The notes beneath the pieces were generated by a model. The model saw only the letters and a list, made by a program, of their open reading frames with translations. It made no database searches and was not told the DNA's origin. From positions 1 to 64,000 of the forward strand of contig JAODAQ010000051.1 in the NCBI GenBank assembly GCA_025463515.1: a stretch of DNA of 64,000 bases, in the 5' to 3' direction. The translations under genes and the position numbers were made by a program. The DNA is from Rhodoglobus sp. (GTDB lineage Bacteria > Actinomycetota > Actinomycetes > Actinomycetales > Microbacteriaceae). Numbering within the stretch: the stretch's first letter is position 1; each line of letters starts with the position of its first letter. Of this stretch, positions 34,669-44,254 are shown piece after piece.

Positions 34669-35876
34669 GCGGTGTCGGCCTTGCGCTCCGGGGCCGCGGG
34701 CCGCACCCCGTGCAGGGCGTCGAGCCCCGCGACGAACTCGTCGAGCCGGCCTTCCGCGGCCAGCGAGCGGGCGCGCACGGATGGCTCGTGCAGCAGCACT
34801 CCCGCGAGATGCCGCAGCGCGGCCTCCGTCTCGTCGCCGGCGCCGCGCGCCCGGGCCCTGGCGATCTCGGCGTCGAGCAGCTCGAACACGTGGGTGCGCA
34901 GCGCGACGATCGCGGGCTCAGCCTGCGCCTCCGCGGTGAACTCGGCGGCGGCCGTGCGCACGAGGTCGTGCGCCTGCTCGGAGAGCTGCTCGAGCGGGGC
35001 GTGCAGCCGGACGGTCTCGAGGTCGAGCAGCTCCACCCCCGGCACCGAGGCCACGGCGGGGTCGATGTTGCGCGGCAGGCCGAGGTCGATGACAAGGCGC
35101 CGACCGGCCCCGGTGAACAGCTCGGGCCCGATCACGGTGTTGGCGGTGCACGCGATCACGACGTCGACGTCGAAGGAGTGGTCGTGCGCGAGCCCGTACT
35201 TGGCGGCGAAGGCCGGTCCGCGGCCGGTGCGGCTGAGCACGCGCAGGTCGCGCGCGCCCTTGTCTCGGAGGGCGGCCACGGTGGTGGCGGCGTACTGCCC
35301 GGTGCCGATGATGAGCACCCGGGCATCCGCCCAATCGCCCACGCGGCTCGACGCGAGCTCGAGGGAGAGCCGCACGAGCGAGCGCCCGGCACCGCCGATG
35401 GACGTGAGGTTGCGGACGCCGCGGCTGGTGTGGGTGGCGCGCTGGAAGAGCCGCTCGAGGTCGCGGCTCGTGGTGCCCTCCGCCCGCGCTCGGTCGAGGG
35501 CGCGCCCCACCTGGCCGGCGATCTCGTCCTCCCCCACGACGACGGACTCGAGACCGCTGGTCACCGCGAACAGATGCGCCGCGACATCCGGCCCCTCATG
35601 CACGGTGATGCTCGCGCGCAGCTGGGCCGCGGGGATTCCGCTCGCCTCGCTCAGCGACGACAGGGTGGATGCCACGGCGACGGCGGTCGCAGCGGTGAGC
35701 GGCTCGTCGATGTCGAGGTAGGCCTCGAAGCGGTTGCACGTCGCGAGCACGACGGCTCCGGTGACGAAGGCCGTGGAGTCGACGAGCGCTGCCGTGGCCT
35801 CGGGGGCTACGAACGACAGCTTCTCGAGTAGCTCGAAGCTCGCGTTGCCATGGTTCGAGCTGAGGCACAGGAGCAC
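34665..35876 (-). CDS. hemA: glutamyl-tRNA reductase
   Basis: A 403-residue enzyme that reduces Glu-tRNA to glutamate-1-semialdehyde, first step of the C5 heme pathway. Nucleophile Cys47 in VLATCNRFEAYL; SVVVGEDEIAGQV and the NADPH-domain motif VLIIGTGQYAATTV follow; C-terminal dimerisation helices. GTG start at 35876, only 17 bases from the divergent hemE start. HemL, the next enzyme, ends the plus-strand heme operon. Confidence 0.94.
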   Translation of the reverse strand: MLLCLSSNHGNASFELLEKLSFVAPEATAALVDSTAFVTGAVVLATCNRFEAYLDIDEPLTAATAVAVASTLSSLSEASGIPAAQLRASITVHEGPDVAAHLFAVTSGLESVVVGEDEIAGQVGRALDRARAEGTTSRDLERLFQRATHTSRGVRNLTSIGGAGRSLVRLSLELASSRVGDWADARVLIIGTGQYAATTVAALRDKGARDLRVLSRTGRGPAFAAKYGLAHDHSFDVDVVIACTANTVIGPELFTGAGRRLVIDLGLPRNIDPAVASVPGVELLDLETVRLHAPLEQLSEQAHDLVRTAAAEFTAEAQAEPAIVALRTHVFELLDAEIARARARGAGDETEAALRHLAGVLLHEPSVRARSLAAEGRLDEFVAGLDALHGVRPAAPERKADTA

Positions 35877-35893
35877 GACCTAATGTTAACCCC
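35877..35893. promoter_or_regulatory. 17-bp bidirectional leaderless promoter, hemA / hemE
   Basis: Two start codons face away across 17 bases. TAATGT (35881-35886) is seven bases before the hemE GTG; on the other strand TAACAT (35888-35883) is six bases before the hemA GTG. The two -10 boxes overlap by four bases, and neither side has room for a ribosome-binding site. Both mRNAs should start at or next to the start codon. Confidence 0.65.
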
Positions 35894-36946
35894 GTGCCTC
35901 TGACCTCCGACCATCCCCTCCTCGACGGCCGGACCGGCACCTCTCCCCTGGTGCGCGCCTACCGCGGCGACCGCCCCGAGACCACGCCCGTGTGGTTCAT
36001 GCGGCAGGCCGGGCGCTCCCTCCCGGAGTACCGCGAGCTGCGCGTCGGCAACGAGATGCTCGACGCGTGCCTCACTCCGTCGCTCGCGAGTGAGATCACG
36101 CTGCAGCCCGTTCGGCGCCACCACGTCGACGCGGCGATCTTCTTCAGCGACATCGTCATCCCCGCGAAGCTTGCCGGTGTCGAGGTGGCGATCGTGCCCG
36201 GCAAGGGTCCGGTCTTCGCCAACCCGATCAGGACGGCGGCGGATGTCGCGGCTCTCCGCCCGCTCGACCCCGAGGCCCTGGCGCCCATCCGCGAGGCCGT
36301 CGCCATGACGGTGGCGGAACTCGGGAGCACTCCGCTCATCGGCTTCGCCGGAGCCCCATTTACCCTCGCGTCCTACCTCGTCGAGGGCGGGCCCTCGAAA
36401 GACCAGCTGCGCGCCCGCACTCTGATGTACACCGAGCCGCAGGTCTGGGCGACGCTGCTCAACTGGTGCGCGGACATCGCGGGCGAGTTCCTGGTGGCGC
36501 AGGTGGAGGCCGGCGCCTCGGCGGTGCAGCTCTTCGACTCGTGGGTCGGCTCGCTCAGTGAGCAGCAGTACGTGCGGCGGGTTGCTCCGCACTCGAAGCG
36601 CGCGCTCTCGCACCTGCGCGGGTACGACGTGCCCAAGGTGCACTTCGGCGTCGGCAGTGGCGAGCTGCTCAGGGCGATGCACGGCATCGGCGCCGACGTC
36701 ATGGGAGTCGACTGGCGCATCCCGCTCGATACCGCCTCTGAGCGGCTGGGCGGCGACGTCCCGCTGCAGGGCAATCTCGACCCCGCGCTGCTCGGTGCCC
36801 CCGCGCACGTGCTCGAGGCCCATGTGCAGGACGTGCTCGACCGCGGCCTCTCGGCGCCCTCCCACGTCGTGAACCTCGGCCACGGAGTGCCGCCGGAGAC
36901 CGACCCCGACGTGCTGACCCGCATCGTCGAGCTCGTGCATGGCTAG
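35894..36946 (+). CDS. hemE: uroporphyrinogen decarboxylase
   Basis: A 350-residue enzyme converting uroporphyrinogen III to coproporphyrinogen III. Signatures PVWFMRQAGRSLPEYR near the N-terminus, GFAGAPFTLASYLVEGG, FDSWVGSLS and NLGHGVPPETDPD are complete. GTG start at 35894. First gene of the plus-strand heme operon; it overlaps cgoX by eight bases. Confidence 0.95.
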   Translation: MPLTSDHPLLDGRTGTSPLVRAYRGDRPETTPVWFMRQAGRSLPEYRELRVGNEMLDACLTPSLASEITLQPVRRHHVDAAIFFSDIVIPAKLAGVEVAIVPGKGPVFANPIRTAADVAALRPLDPEALAPIREAVAMTVAELGSTPLIGFAGAPFTLASYLVEGGPSKDQLRARTLMYTEPQVWATLLNWCADIAGEFLVAQVEAGASAVQLFDSWVGSLSEQQYVRRVAPHSKRALSHLRGYDVPKVHFGVGSGELLRAMHGIGADVMGVDWRIPLDTASERLGGDVPLQGNLDPALLGAPAHVLEAHVQDVLDRGLSAPSHVVNLGHGVPPETDPDVLTRIVELVHG

Positions 36947-38126
36947 ATACACCGTCGTCGGCGGCGGCATCGCGGGCCTGGTCGTCGCCCGTCGCCTGGC
37001 CATGGCCGGTCGCTCGGTCACCCTCCTCGAGGCCTCCGACCACCTCGGCGGCACGGTCGCCCGGCACCTGGTCGGCGGCATCGACCTCGACGCGGGGGCC
37101 GAGAGCTTCGCGGTGCGCGGCGGCACCGTCGCGGCACTCGCCCGCGAGGTCGGGCTCGGCGGAGAGATCGTCGCGCCGTCATCCGAGGGCGCCTGGCTGC
37201 AGCCTGTGAGCGGTCCCGCCGTGCCGCTGCCGGCAACGAGCATCCTGGGGATCCCCGGCACTCCGCTCGCCGCCGAGGTCATCGCCGTGATCGGAACCGG
37301 TGCTGCACTCCGCGCCCAGCTCGATGCCCTCATCCCGTCGCTTTGGGCGCGCAAGTCGCTCACGCTCGGCCGCCTCGTGCGGCGGCGGATGGGCAGCGCC
37401 GTGCTCGAGAAGCTCGTAGCGCCGGTCGTGCACGGGGTGCACTCGGTGCATCCGGATGACCTCCCCCTCGATCGCGCGGGCGGCCTGCGTGCCGCCTTCA
37501 CGCACGAGGGGTCGCTCGCGGCGGCGGTGCGGTCGCTCAGAGACGCCGCGCCTGCGGGCTCGGCCGTGGCTGGGATTCGCGGCGGCATCCACCGACTGGT
37601 GACCGAGCTAGTGGCAGATCTCGAGACCCACGGCGTCGACGTGCAGCTCGGGCGGCGAGTGCGATCGGTCGATGGACTCGACGGGACCGTGGTGCTCGCC
37701 GTGCCGCTCGCTCCCCCGCCCGGCCGCAAGGTCGTGCTCGCGACACTGGTCGTCGAGGCGCCCGAGCTGCGGGCCGCACCGCGGGGAACCGGGGTGCTCG
37801 TGGCACAGGGGGCCCGTGGCATCCGGGCCCGCGCTCTGACGCATTCGACGGCCAAATGGGAGTGGCTCCGAGAGCGGGCTGGCGGGCGCGAAGTGGTGCG
37901 GCTCTCGTACGACGACGAGCCGGCGGACCTCGCCACGGTGGCGCGGCAGGACGCCTCGGCGCTGCTCGGGGTCGAACTGCCGGAGCCGGTCGACTTCGCC
38001 CGCGTCGAGTGGACCCGCCCGGTCGGCGGAGTCGCGGATGTCGGCGAGACCGTCGCCGGATCGGGCCTCGCTGGCATCATCGCCCAGGCGGAATCGCGCG
38101 CGGCGGAACTGTTGGCGCATGAGTGA
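36939..38126 (+). CDS. cgoX: coproporphyrinogen III/protoporphyrinogen oxidase (HemY/CgoX type)
   Basis: A 395-residue FAD enzyme: N-terminal VVGGGIAGLVVARRLAMAG and GGTVARHLVGGIDLDAGAESF, middle VHGVHSVHPDDLPL, C-terminal GSGLAGIIAQAESRA in place of the usual second FAD motif. With chdC and the ferrochelatase next to it, the coproporphyrin-dependent route applies, so the expected reaction is coproporphyrinogen III to coproporphyrin III. Confidence 0.88.
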   Translation: MARYTVVGGGIAGLVVARRLAMAGRSVTLLEASDHLGGTVARHLVGGIDLDAGAESFAVRGGTVAALAREVGLGGEIVAPSSEGAWLQPVSGPAVPLPATSILGIPGTPLAAEVIAVIGTGAALRAQLDALIPSLWARKSLTLGRLVRRRMGSAVLEKLVAPVVHGVHSVHPDDLPLDRAGGLRAAFTHEGSLAAAVRSLRDAAPAGSAVAGIRGGIHRLVTELVADLETHGVDVQLGRRVRSVDGLDGTVVLAVPLAPPPGRKVVLATLVVEAPELRAAPRGTGVLVAQGARGIRARALTHSTAKWEWLRERAGGREVVRLSYDDEPADLATVARQDASALLGVELPEPVDFARVEWTRPVGGVADVGETVAGSGLAGIIAQAESRAAELLAHE

Positions 38127-38157
38127 CGACACGGTTCGCGGCGAGGATTGGTACGCC

Positions 38158-38306
38158 CGGTGGGTTGAGTAGGGCGCTCTAGCGCTCGTATCGAAACCCG
38201 TGGGTTGAGTAGGGCGCTCTAGCGCTCGTATCGAAACCTCAGTGCGCGGACGTGCGGTTTCGATACGGCCCTGGCGGGCCTACTCAACCCGCCTACTCAA
38301 CCCACC
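38158..38306. repeat. REP-like family 1 cluster (two tandem, one inverted, one partial copy)
   Basis: Two forward copies with 40-base period (TGGGTTGAGTAGGGCGCTCT at 38161 and 38201, each ending TATCGAAACC), then an inverted copy from GGTTTCGATACGG (38256) to CTACTCAACC (38289), then a partial GCCTACTCAACCCACC to 38306. The cluster splits the heme operon between cgoX and chdC. Confidence 0.85.
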
Positions 38307-38343
38307 AACGGTGCTCCCAGCGAACGTGGGGGAGGATAGGAGC

Positions 38344-39003
38344 ATGAGCGACAGCGAGTCAGCAGCGCTCGGCTACACACTCTGGGCAGTGCTCCGCCGA
38401 GACCCGAACCGACCGGTCGGCACGATCGACCTCGAACCCGCCATTGCGACAGTCGAGGCGGCGGATGTCACGATCCGCGGCTTCTACGACGTCTCGGGCC
38501 TGCGCGCCGACGCGGACCTGATGATCTGGCTGCACGGCGACACCCCGGAGACCCTGCAGGAGGCGCTTCGCGAGCTGCGCCGAGCCCTGCCGACACTCCT
38601 GCCGACGTGGAACGCGATGGGCGTGCACCGCGACGCCGAGTTCACCGCGAACCACCTCCCCGCGTTCATGCGCGGCAAGGAGCCCGAGGCCTGGCTCACG
38701 GTCTACCCGTTCGTGCGCTCGTACGACTGGTACCTGCTGCCCGACGAAGAGCGTCGCGCGATGCTCGGCGACCACGGCCGCAAGGGTGCCGAGTACCGCC
38801 AGGTGCTCGCCAACACCGTGGCGTCGTTCGCACTGGGCGACTACGAGTGGATCCTCGCGCTCGAGGCCCCTGAGCTCGTCGACCTGGTCGACCTCATGCG
38901 GCACCTGCGCCAGACGGAGGCGCGCCGGCACGTGCGCGAGGAGATCCCGTTCTACACCGGGCGCCGCATCCCCGCTGCCGAGGTCGCGGAGATCCTGAAG
39001 TGA
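38344..39003 (+). CDS. chdC: coproheme decarboxylase (HemQ)
   Basis: A 219-residue chlorite-dismutase-fold protein that oxidatively decarboxylates coproheme to heme b in Gram-positives. Signature YPFVRSYDWYLLPDEERR with the reactive Tyr region, MLGDHGRKGAEY, and C-terminal REEIPFYTGRRI. ATG 38344 with GGGGGAGG upstream is preferred; the open frame runs back through the repeats. Its stop overlaps the ferrochelatase GTG (GTGA). Confidence 0.93.
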   Translation: MSDSESAALGYTLWAVLRRDPNRPVGTIDLEPAIATVEAADVTIRGFYDVSGLRADADLMIWLHGDTPETLQEALRELRRALPTLLPTWNAMGVHRDAEFTANHLPAFMRGKEPEAWLTVYPFVRSYDWYLLPDEERRAMLGDHGRKGAEYRQVLANTVASFALGDYEWILALEAPELVDLVDLMRHLRQTEARRHVREEIPFYTGRRIPAAEVAEILK

Positions 39004-40175
39004 CCATCACGAACGGGCTGGTGCCCGGTGCGACGCCGGCCGCGGCATCCGGAGCAGAGCACGTGGAAGAGCCCGTCGCCTACGACGCGATCCTCCTCGC
39101 GAGCTTCGGCGGGCCCGAGGGCCAGGACGACGTGATCCCGTTCCTGCGCAACGTCACGCGGGGTCGCGGCATCCCGGAGGAGCGCCTCGAGGAGGTCGCA
39201 CACCACTACCGCGCGTTCGGCGGAATCAGCCCGATCAACGACCAGAACCGCGAGCTCAAGGCGGCGCTCGAGACCGAGCTCGCCCGACGTGGCATCGACC
39301 TCCCCGTGCTCTGGGGCAACCGCCACTGGAGCCCGTACCTGCGCGACGCCCTCACCGAGGCGCACGAGCGCGGCTTCACGAAGCTGCTCGCAATCGGCAC
39401 CTCCGCGTACTCCTCTTACTCGAGCTGCCGCCAGTACCGCGAGGACTACGCGATCGCCCTCGAGGAGACCGGCCTCGGTGGCGTCATCGAGATCGACAAG
39501 GTGCGCCAGTTCTTCGACCACCCCGGCTTCGTCGAGCCGTTCATCGAGGGCGTGCGACAGGGGCTGACGGATGCCGCGGCTCAGGGCATCCGCCCCGAAG
39601 ACACCCACGTGCTCTTCGCGACCCACTCGATCCCCACGGCGGATGCCGAGCGGAGCGGTCCGCAGGGCAATGCCTACCAGGCGCAGCACCTGGCCGTGGC
39701 GGAGGTGGTGATGGCCGCTCAGGCGGGTTTCGATACGCCGCGGGCGGCTACTCAACCGGCCATCCAGTGGGACCTCGTCTACCAGTCGCGCTCGGGCCCG
39801 CCCACGCAGCCGTGGCTCGTGCCCGACATCAACGACCGCATCTCGGAGCTCGCGGCATCCGGCACGAAGGCCGTCGTCATCGTGCCCCTCGGCTTCATCT
39901 CCGACCACATGGAGGTGAAGTGGGACCTCGACACCGAGGCCCTCGAGACCGCGCAGGAGCACGGCGTCTTCGCGGTCCGGGTACCCACGCCGGGAGTGCA
40001 CGCGGCCTTCGTGAGCGGCCTCGTCGATCTGGTGCTCGAGCGGCGGGACGGCATCCCGACAGCAGATCGCCCCGCCCTCACCGACCTCGGTCCCTGGTAC
40101 GACGTGTGCAGGCCCGGATGCTGCGAGAACGTGCGCCTCGGATTCAAGCCGGCACTCGCGGGGCTGGCGCCGTGA
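39000..40175 (+). CDS. hemH: coproporphyrin ferrochelatase, with an in-frame repeat insertion
   Basis: A 391-residue ferrochelatase inserting Fe(II) into coproporphyrin III. Conserved LLASFGGPEGQDDVIPFLRN, HYRAFGGISPIN, FATHSIP with active-site His, DLVYQSRSGPP and GFISDHMEVKWDLD. Cysteines in SSYSSCRQYR and DVCRPGCCENVR fit the [2Fe-2S] cluster of actinobacterial enzymes. Residues about 243-253 (GFDTPRAATQP) are encoded by a REP-like repeat lying between the conserved HLAVAEVVM and WDLVYQSR blocks, where homologues are shorter by my recollection. The frame is intact. Confidence 0.92.
   Translation: MTITNGLVPGATPAAASGAEHVEEPVAYDAILLASFGGPEGQDDVIPFLRNVTRGRGIPEERLEEVAHHYRAFGGISPINDQNRELKAALETELARRGIDLPVLWGNRHWSPYLRDALTEAHERGFTKLLAIGTSAYSSYSSCRQYREDYAIALEETGLGGVIEIDKVRQFFDHPGFVEPFIEGVRQGLTDAAAQGIRPEDTHVLFATHSIPTADAERSGPQGNAYQAQHLAVAEVVMAAQAGFDTPRAATQPAIQWDLVYQSRSGPPTQPWLVPDINDRISELAASGTKAVVIVPLGFISDHMEVKWDLDTEALETAQEHGVFAVRVPTPGVHAAFVSGLVDLVLERRDGIPTADRPALTDLGPWYDVCRPGCCENVRLGFKPALAGLAP
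39726..39757. repeat. REP-like family 1 copy inside the hemH coding region
   Basis: The 32 bases begin GGTTTCGATACG and end CTACTCAACC, with a shortened CCGCGGGCGG core, matching the intergenic copies elsewhere in the window. They are translated in frame as part of ferrochelatase. Confidence 0.88.
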
Positions 40176-41065
40176 GAATCGGAACGCGCGGCTCAGCGCT
40201 GGCAGTAGCCCAGACCGGAACTATCGCCTCGGCGCTCGCAGCGAAGGGCGCAGACGTCGAGATCGTGACGATCTCCACCGAGGGCGACCGCTCGACCGAG
40301 CCGCTCGCGACCCTCGGCGGCACCGGGGTCTTCGCGACCGCACTCCGCAACGCCCTGCTCGCGGGTGAGGTCGACGTGGTCGTGCACTCCCTTAAAGACC
40401 TGCCGACGGCGGCGCATCCGGGCCTGACCATCGCCGCAATCCCCAAGCGGGCGGATGCTCGTGACGCCCTCTGCGCGCGCGACGAGCTCACCCTCGACAC
40501 CCTCCCGCCCGGAGCCAAGGTCGGCACGGGCTCGCCGCGACGAGTTGCGCAGCTGGGGGCTCGCCGGCCCGATCTCGAGGTCGTCGGCATCCGGGGCAAT
40601 GTCGACACGCGACTGGGCAAGGTCGCCTCGGGCGAGCTGGACGCCGTCGTGCTCGCGGCTGCCGGGCTCGAACGGTTGGGCCGACTCGACGCGGTGACCG
40701 AGCTGCTCGGCATCGACGGCTGGCCGACGGCACCCGGGCAGGGCGCCCTCGCTGTCGAGGTGCGCGCCGGCGAGGAGAAGCTCGTCTCGGCGCTCGACCA
40801 CAGGACCACCCGCGTGATCGTCGAGGCCGAGCGCCAGACGCTCGCACTGCTCGAAGCCGGATGCTCGGCTCCGGTCGGGGCGCACGCGCTCATCGACGAC
40901 GGGATGCTGTTCCTCTCGGCGCGGGTGTACGCGGCGGATGGGACATCCCGCCTCACCAGCTCGCACGCCCTCTACGTCGCCGACGTCAAGGACCCGGCCG
41001 GCGACCTCGCCGCCCGCGTCTCGAAGGAGCTCTTCGATCTGGGCGCCAAGGAGTTGATGGGCTGA
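40172..41065 (+). CDS. hemC: hydroxymethylbilane synthase (porphobilinogen deaminase)
   Basis: A 297-residue enzyme that polymerises four porphobilinogens. [14 protein letters not shown] at the N-terminus, [31 protein letters not shown], and Cys231 in [14 protein letters not shown] carrying the dipyrromethane cofactor. GTG 40172 overlaps the hemH stop (GTGA), and its own stop overlaps the hemB ATG by one base. Confidence 0.95.
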   Translation: MRIGTRGSALAVAQTGTIASALAAKGADVEIVTISTEGDRSTEPLATLGGTGVFATALRNALLAGEVDVVVHSLKDLPTAAHPGLTIAAIPKRADARDALCARDELTLDTLPPGAKVGTGSPRRVAQLGARRPDLEVVGIRGNVDTRLGKVASGELDAVVLAAAGLERLGRLDAVTELLGIDGWPTAPGQGALAVEVRAGEEKLVSALDHRTTRVIVEAERQTLALLEAGCSAPVGAHALIDDGMLFLSARVYAADGTSRLTSSHALYVADVKDPAGDLAARVSKELFDLGAKELMG

Positions 41066-42024
41066 TGGAGCGACCTCGCCGCCTGCGCCAGTCCCCCGCG
41101 ATGCGCCGCCTCGTCGCCGAGACACGGCTGCACCCGGCCGATCTGATCCTCCCGCTGTTCGTGCGCGAGGGCACCACCGAGGCGATTCCGATCTCCTCGA
41201 TGCCCGGCGTCGTGCAGCACTCGCTCGACTCGCTTCGCGCGGCCATCGCCGAGGCTGCGTCACTCGGGCTCGGCGGCGTGATGCTGTTCGGCGTGCCCGA
41301 GCACAAGGACGCTATCGGCAGCGGCGCGACTGACCCGAACGGAATCCTCAACGTCGCGACCCGGGTTGCCGTCGCGGAGGCCGGCGACGCGCTCGTCGTG
41401 CAGACCGACCTGTGCCTCGACGAGTTCACCGACCACGGGCACTGCGGGGTGCTCGATGCGCGGGGCCGGGTCGACAACGACGCGTCACTCCTCCGCTACC
41501 GTGACATGGGCCTCGCCCAGGCTTCCGCCGGGTCGCAGCTCCTCGGCCTCAGCGGCATGATGGACGGCCAGGTCGCCGCCGTGCGCGACGCCCTCGACGG
41601 CGCGGGATTCAGCGACACCCCCTTACTCGGTTACTCCGCGAAGTACGCCTCCGCGTTCTACGGACCCTTCCGCGAGGCTGTGCAGTCGTCGCTCGTGGGC
41701 GACCGCCGGACGTACCAGCAGGATCCGGCGAACCGCCGCGAGGGCACGCACGAGCTCCTCCTTGACATCGAGGAGGGCGCCGACATCCTCATGGTCAAGC
41801 CCGCGATGAGCTACCTCGACGTGCTCGCGGACGCCGCTGCCCTCAGCCCCGTCCCGGTGTGGGCGTACCAGGTCTCCGGCGAGTACGCGATGATCGAGGC
41901 CGCAGCCGCGAACGGCTGGATCGACCGCACGCGCGCCATCCACGAGTCGGTGGTCTCGATCAAGCGCGCGGGCGCGGATGCCGTGCTGACGTACTTCGCC
42001 GCCGAGATCGCGAAAGCGCTGTGA
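41065..42024 (+). CDS. hemB: delta-aminolevulinic acid dehydratase (porphobilinogen synthase)
   Basis: A 319-residue enzyme joining two ALA molecules. Schiff-base lysines are Lys193 ([14 protein letters not shown]) and Lys245 ([10 protein letters not shown]). The metal region [16 protein letters not shown] has Cys residues at positions used for zinc, followed by DND. C-terminal [12 protein letters not shown]. Overlaps its neighbours on both sides. Confidence 0.95.
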   Translation: MERPRRLRQSPAMRRLVAETRLHPADLILPLFVREGTTEAIPISSMPGVVQHSLDSLRAAIAEAASLGLGGVMLFGVPEHKDAIGSGATDPNGILNVATRVAVAEAGDALVVQTDLCLDEFTDHGHCGVLDARGRVDNDASLLRYRDMGLAQASAGSQLLGLSGMMDGQVAAVRDALDGAGFSDTPLLGYSAKYASAFYGPFREAVQSSLVGDRRTYQQDPANRREGTHELLLDIEEGADILMVKPAMSYLDVLADAAALSPVPVWAYQVSGEYAMIEAAAANGWIDRTRAIHESVVSIKRAGADAVLTYFAAEIAKAL

Positions 42025-43316
42025 CCACCAACGACGAGGCCTTCGCCCGCGCCCGGGCCGTGCTCCCCGGCGGGGTGAACTCGCCGGTGCGCGCGTTCGG
42101 CTCGGTCGGCGGCTCCCCCCGCTCGATCGTGAGCGCGCGGGGCGCCTACGTCACCGATGTCGAGGGCACGGAGTACGTCGACCTGGTGAGCGCGTGGGGC
42201 CCCGCGATCCTCGGCCACGCGCATCCGGAGGTCGTTAGAGCAGTGCAGGATGCCGCCGCGCGCGGCCTCGGATTCGGAGCATCCACCCCCGGCGAAGCCG
42301 AGCTCGCCGAACTCGTGCGCGACCGGGTCGGGCCGCTCGTCGAGAAGCTGCGCCTCGTCTCCACCGGGACCGAGGCGACCATGACCGCGATCCGCCTCGC
42401 GCGCGGGGCGACCGGCCGAGACCTGCTCGTGAAGTTCGCCGGCCATTACCACGGCCACTCCGACGGGCTGCTCGCCGAGGGCGGCTCCGGCCTCGCGACC
42501 CTCGCCATCCCGGGCTCGGCGGGAGTGCCGGAGGCGATCGCGGCGCAGACCATCGTCATCCCGTACAACGACCTCGACGCCGTGCGCGAGGTGCTGAGCA
42601 CCCGCTCGGTTGCCGCGGTGATCGTCGAGGCCGCCGCCGCGAACATGGGAGTCGTGCCGCCTGACGCGGGATTCAACGCCGAGCTCACCCGGATCGCGCA
42701 CGAGCACGGCGCGCTCGTCATCCTCGACGAGGTGCTCACCGGCTTCCGCGTCTCGCCAGCCGGCTGGTGGGGGCGTTTCGACAGGCTCAACGAGCAGAGG
42801 CCCGACCTCGTCACCTACGGCAAGGTCATCGGCGGCGGCCTTCCCCTCGCGGCCCTCGGCGGCCGCGCCGACATCATGGACCTCCTCGCGCCCCTCGGCC
42901 CGGTCTACCAGGCGGGCACCCTGAGCGGGAACCCGGTGGCGGTCGCGGCCGGGCTGGCAACACTGCGACTCACGGATGCCGCGGTCTACGAGCACCTCGA
43001 CGCGGCGGCGGCCACGATCTCCCGTGCCCTCGGAGACGCCCTCGCCGCCGAGGGGGTCGCCCACTCCATCCAGCACGCCGGCAACCTGTTCTCCGTCGCC
43101 TTCCGCGACACCCCGCCGCGCGACTACGTGCAGGTCAAGGCGCAGGATGCCTTCCGCTACCCGCCCTTCTTCCACGCCATGCTGGGCGCCGGGGTGTCCC
43201 TCCCGCCGAGCGTGTTCGAGGCGTGGTTCGTGTCGGCCGCGCACGACGAGGCGGCGGTGGGCCGGATCCTCGAGGCACTGCCCGCGGCGGCAAGAGCGGC
43301 AGCTCACGCGGGTTGA
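42021..43316 (+). CDS. hemL: glutamate-1-semialdehyde 2,1-aminomutase
   Basis: A 431-residue PLP enzyme forming [14 protein letters not shown] near the start, [27 protein letters not shown], and PLP Lys268 in [20 protein letters not shown] overlaps the hemB stop. The last residues (AHAG) and the stop TGA (43314-43316) are formed by the first bases of a REP-like repeat (GGTTGAGTAG), so the C-terminus probably changed when the repeat arrived. Confidence 0.94.
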   Translation: MTTNDEAFARARAVLPGGVNSPVRAFGSVGGSPRSIVSARGAYVTDVEGTEYVDLVSAWGPAILGHAHPEVVRAVQDAAARGLGFGASTPGEAELAELVRDRVGPLVEKLRLVSTGTEATMTAIRLARGATGRDLLVKFAGHYHGHSDGLLAEGGSGLATLAIPGSAGVPEAIAAQTIVIPYNDLDAVREVLSTRSVAAVIVEAAAANMGVVPPDAGFNAELTRIAHEHGALVILDEVLTGFRVSPAGWWGRFDRLNEQRPDLVTYGKVIGGGLPLAALGGRADIMDLLAPLGPVYQAGTLSGNPVAVAAGLATLRLTDAAVYEHLDAAAATISRALGDALAAEGVAHSIQHAGNLFSVAFRDTPPRDYVQVKAQDAFRYPPFFHAMLGAGVSLPPSVFEAWFVSAAHDEAAVGRILEALPAAARAAAHAG

Positions 43317-43392
43317 GTAGCGCCCTCTGGGGCGCGTATCGAAACCGACGGTGCCGGTTTCGATACAGGCGCCAGAGCGCCTTACTCAACCC
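43310..43392. repeat. REP-like family 1, facing pair at the hemL 3' end
   Basis: Forward copy GGGTTGAGTAGCGCCCTCTG to TATCGAAACC (43310-43345) and inverted copy GGTTTCGATACAGG to TTACTCAACCC (43355-43392) form a long stem. The forward copy includes the hemL stop codon. It may terminate the heme operon. Confidence 0.82.
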
Positions 43393-43533
43393 GCGACCGC
43401 AACGTATTCCGCCGCCGGCATAAATGCGCGAGGATGAACCTTACTCGCGCCGACGCCGCCGCGTAACCCAAGAGTTCCTGTGAAGGCCGCGGTCTACTCT
43501 GGAACCAGACGTCACGACGAAACGGAGAACACC

Positions 43534-43830
43534 GTGAAAGGCAAGATCCTGCTGGTGGTCGGAATCGGCATCGGTTACGTGCTCGGCACGCGCGCCGGTC
43601 GCGAGAAGTACGACCAGATGAAGGCCAGCGCACTCAAGCTCTGGAACGACCCGCGCGTGCAGAAGCAGGTCAACAACGCCGAGGAGTTCGTGAAGGACAA
43701 GGCCCCGGATGTCGCGGAGTTCCTGTCCGACGGAGCGAAGAAGGTCGTCTCCCAGGTCTCCGGCTCGAAGGCCCCGGCCAAGCCGGCGGCCCGCAAGCCC
43801 GCTGCCTCGAAGCCATCCACGTCGAAGTAG
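43534..43830 (+). CDS. YtxH-like small membrane-associated protein
   Basis: A 98-residue protein: short N-terminal membrane segment (KILLVVGIGIGYVLGTRAGREKYDQ), amphipathic middle, and a Lys/Ala/Pro-rich tail (KAPAKPAARKPAASKPSTSK). GTG 43534 has GGAG eight bases upstream. It precedes Holin-X and DUF3618 proteins, a combination seen widely in actinobacteria. Function unknown. Confidence 0.75.
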   Translation: MKGKILLVVGIGIGYVLGTRAGREKYDQMKASALKLWNDPRVQKQVNNAEEFVKDKAPDVAEFLSDGAKKVVSQVSGSKAPAKPAARKPAASKPSTSK

Positions 43831-43837
43831 CCCGGCC

Positions 43838-44254
43838 ATGACTGGCGTACCCGGTCCCGCTCCCAAGCGCGGCCTGTTCAAGCTCATCGCCGACATCCCC
43901 ACCCTCCTCATGGATCTGGTGCGAGGCGAGATCGAGTCGTTCAAGCAGGAGCTGCTCGGCAAGCTCAAGCTCGCCGGCGTCGGCATCGGACTGCTCGTGG
44001 GGGCGGCTACGTTCGCGTTCTTCGCGATCCTCGTGCTCATCGCCGCGGCCGTCCTGGGCCTGGCGACAGTACTTCCCGCCTGGGCCTCAGCGCTGATCAT
44101 CGGCGGCGGCGTGCTGCTGGTAGCGGTCATCCTCGCCCTCATCGGCATTGCGAACCTCAAGAAGGGCGTGCCCCCGGCGCCCACCGAAACCATCAAGAGC
44201 ATCAAGAAGGATGTCCGCGCGATCAAGGGCATCGGAAAGCGAGCGAACTCATGA
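43838..44254 (+). CDS. phage holin family protein (Holin-X, superfamily III)
   Basis: A 138-residue membrane protein: amphipathic N-terminal helix (LFKLIADIPTLLMDLVRGEIESFKQEL), two membrane segments (about residues 45-70 and 80-103), and a Lys-rich tail. Matches the actinobacterial Holin-X type; despite the name it is a chromosomal housekeeping-like gene with no phage genes nearby. ATG 43838 chosen; stop overlaps the next ATG (ATGA). Confidence 0.8.
   Translation: MTGVPGPAPKRGLFKLIADIPTLLMDLVRGEIESFKQELLGKLKLAGVGIGLLVGAATFAFFAILVLIAAAVLGLATVLPAWASALIIGGGVLLVAVILALIGIANLKKGVPPAPTETIKSIKKDVRAIKGIGKRANS

Noticed and set aside
38242-38343. Longer N-terminus for coproheme decarboxylase
   Set aside because: The extension is encoded by REP-like repeats and precedes a good ribosome-binding site and ATG at 38344.
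39000-40175. hemH as a pseudogene because of the inserted repeat
   Set aside because: The frame is continuous, and all active-site and cluster motifs are present on both sides of the insertion.
43838-44254. Prophage remnant suggested by the holin-like gene
   Set aside because: Holin-X proteins with DUF3618 partners are ordinary chromosomal genes in actinobacteria, and no other phage gene is nearby.
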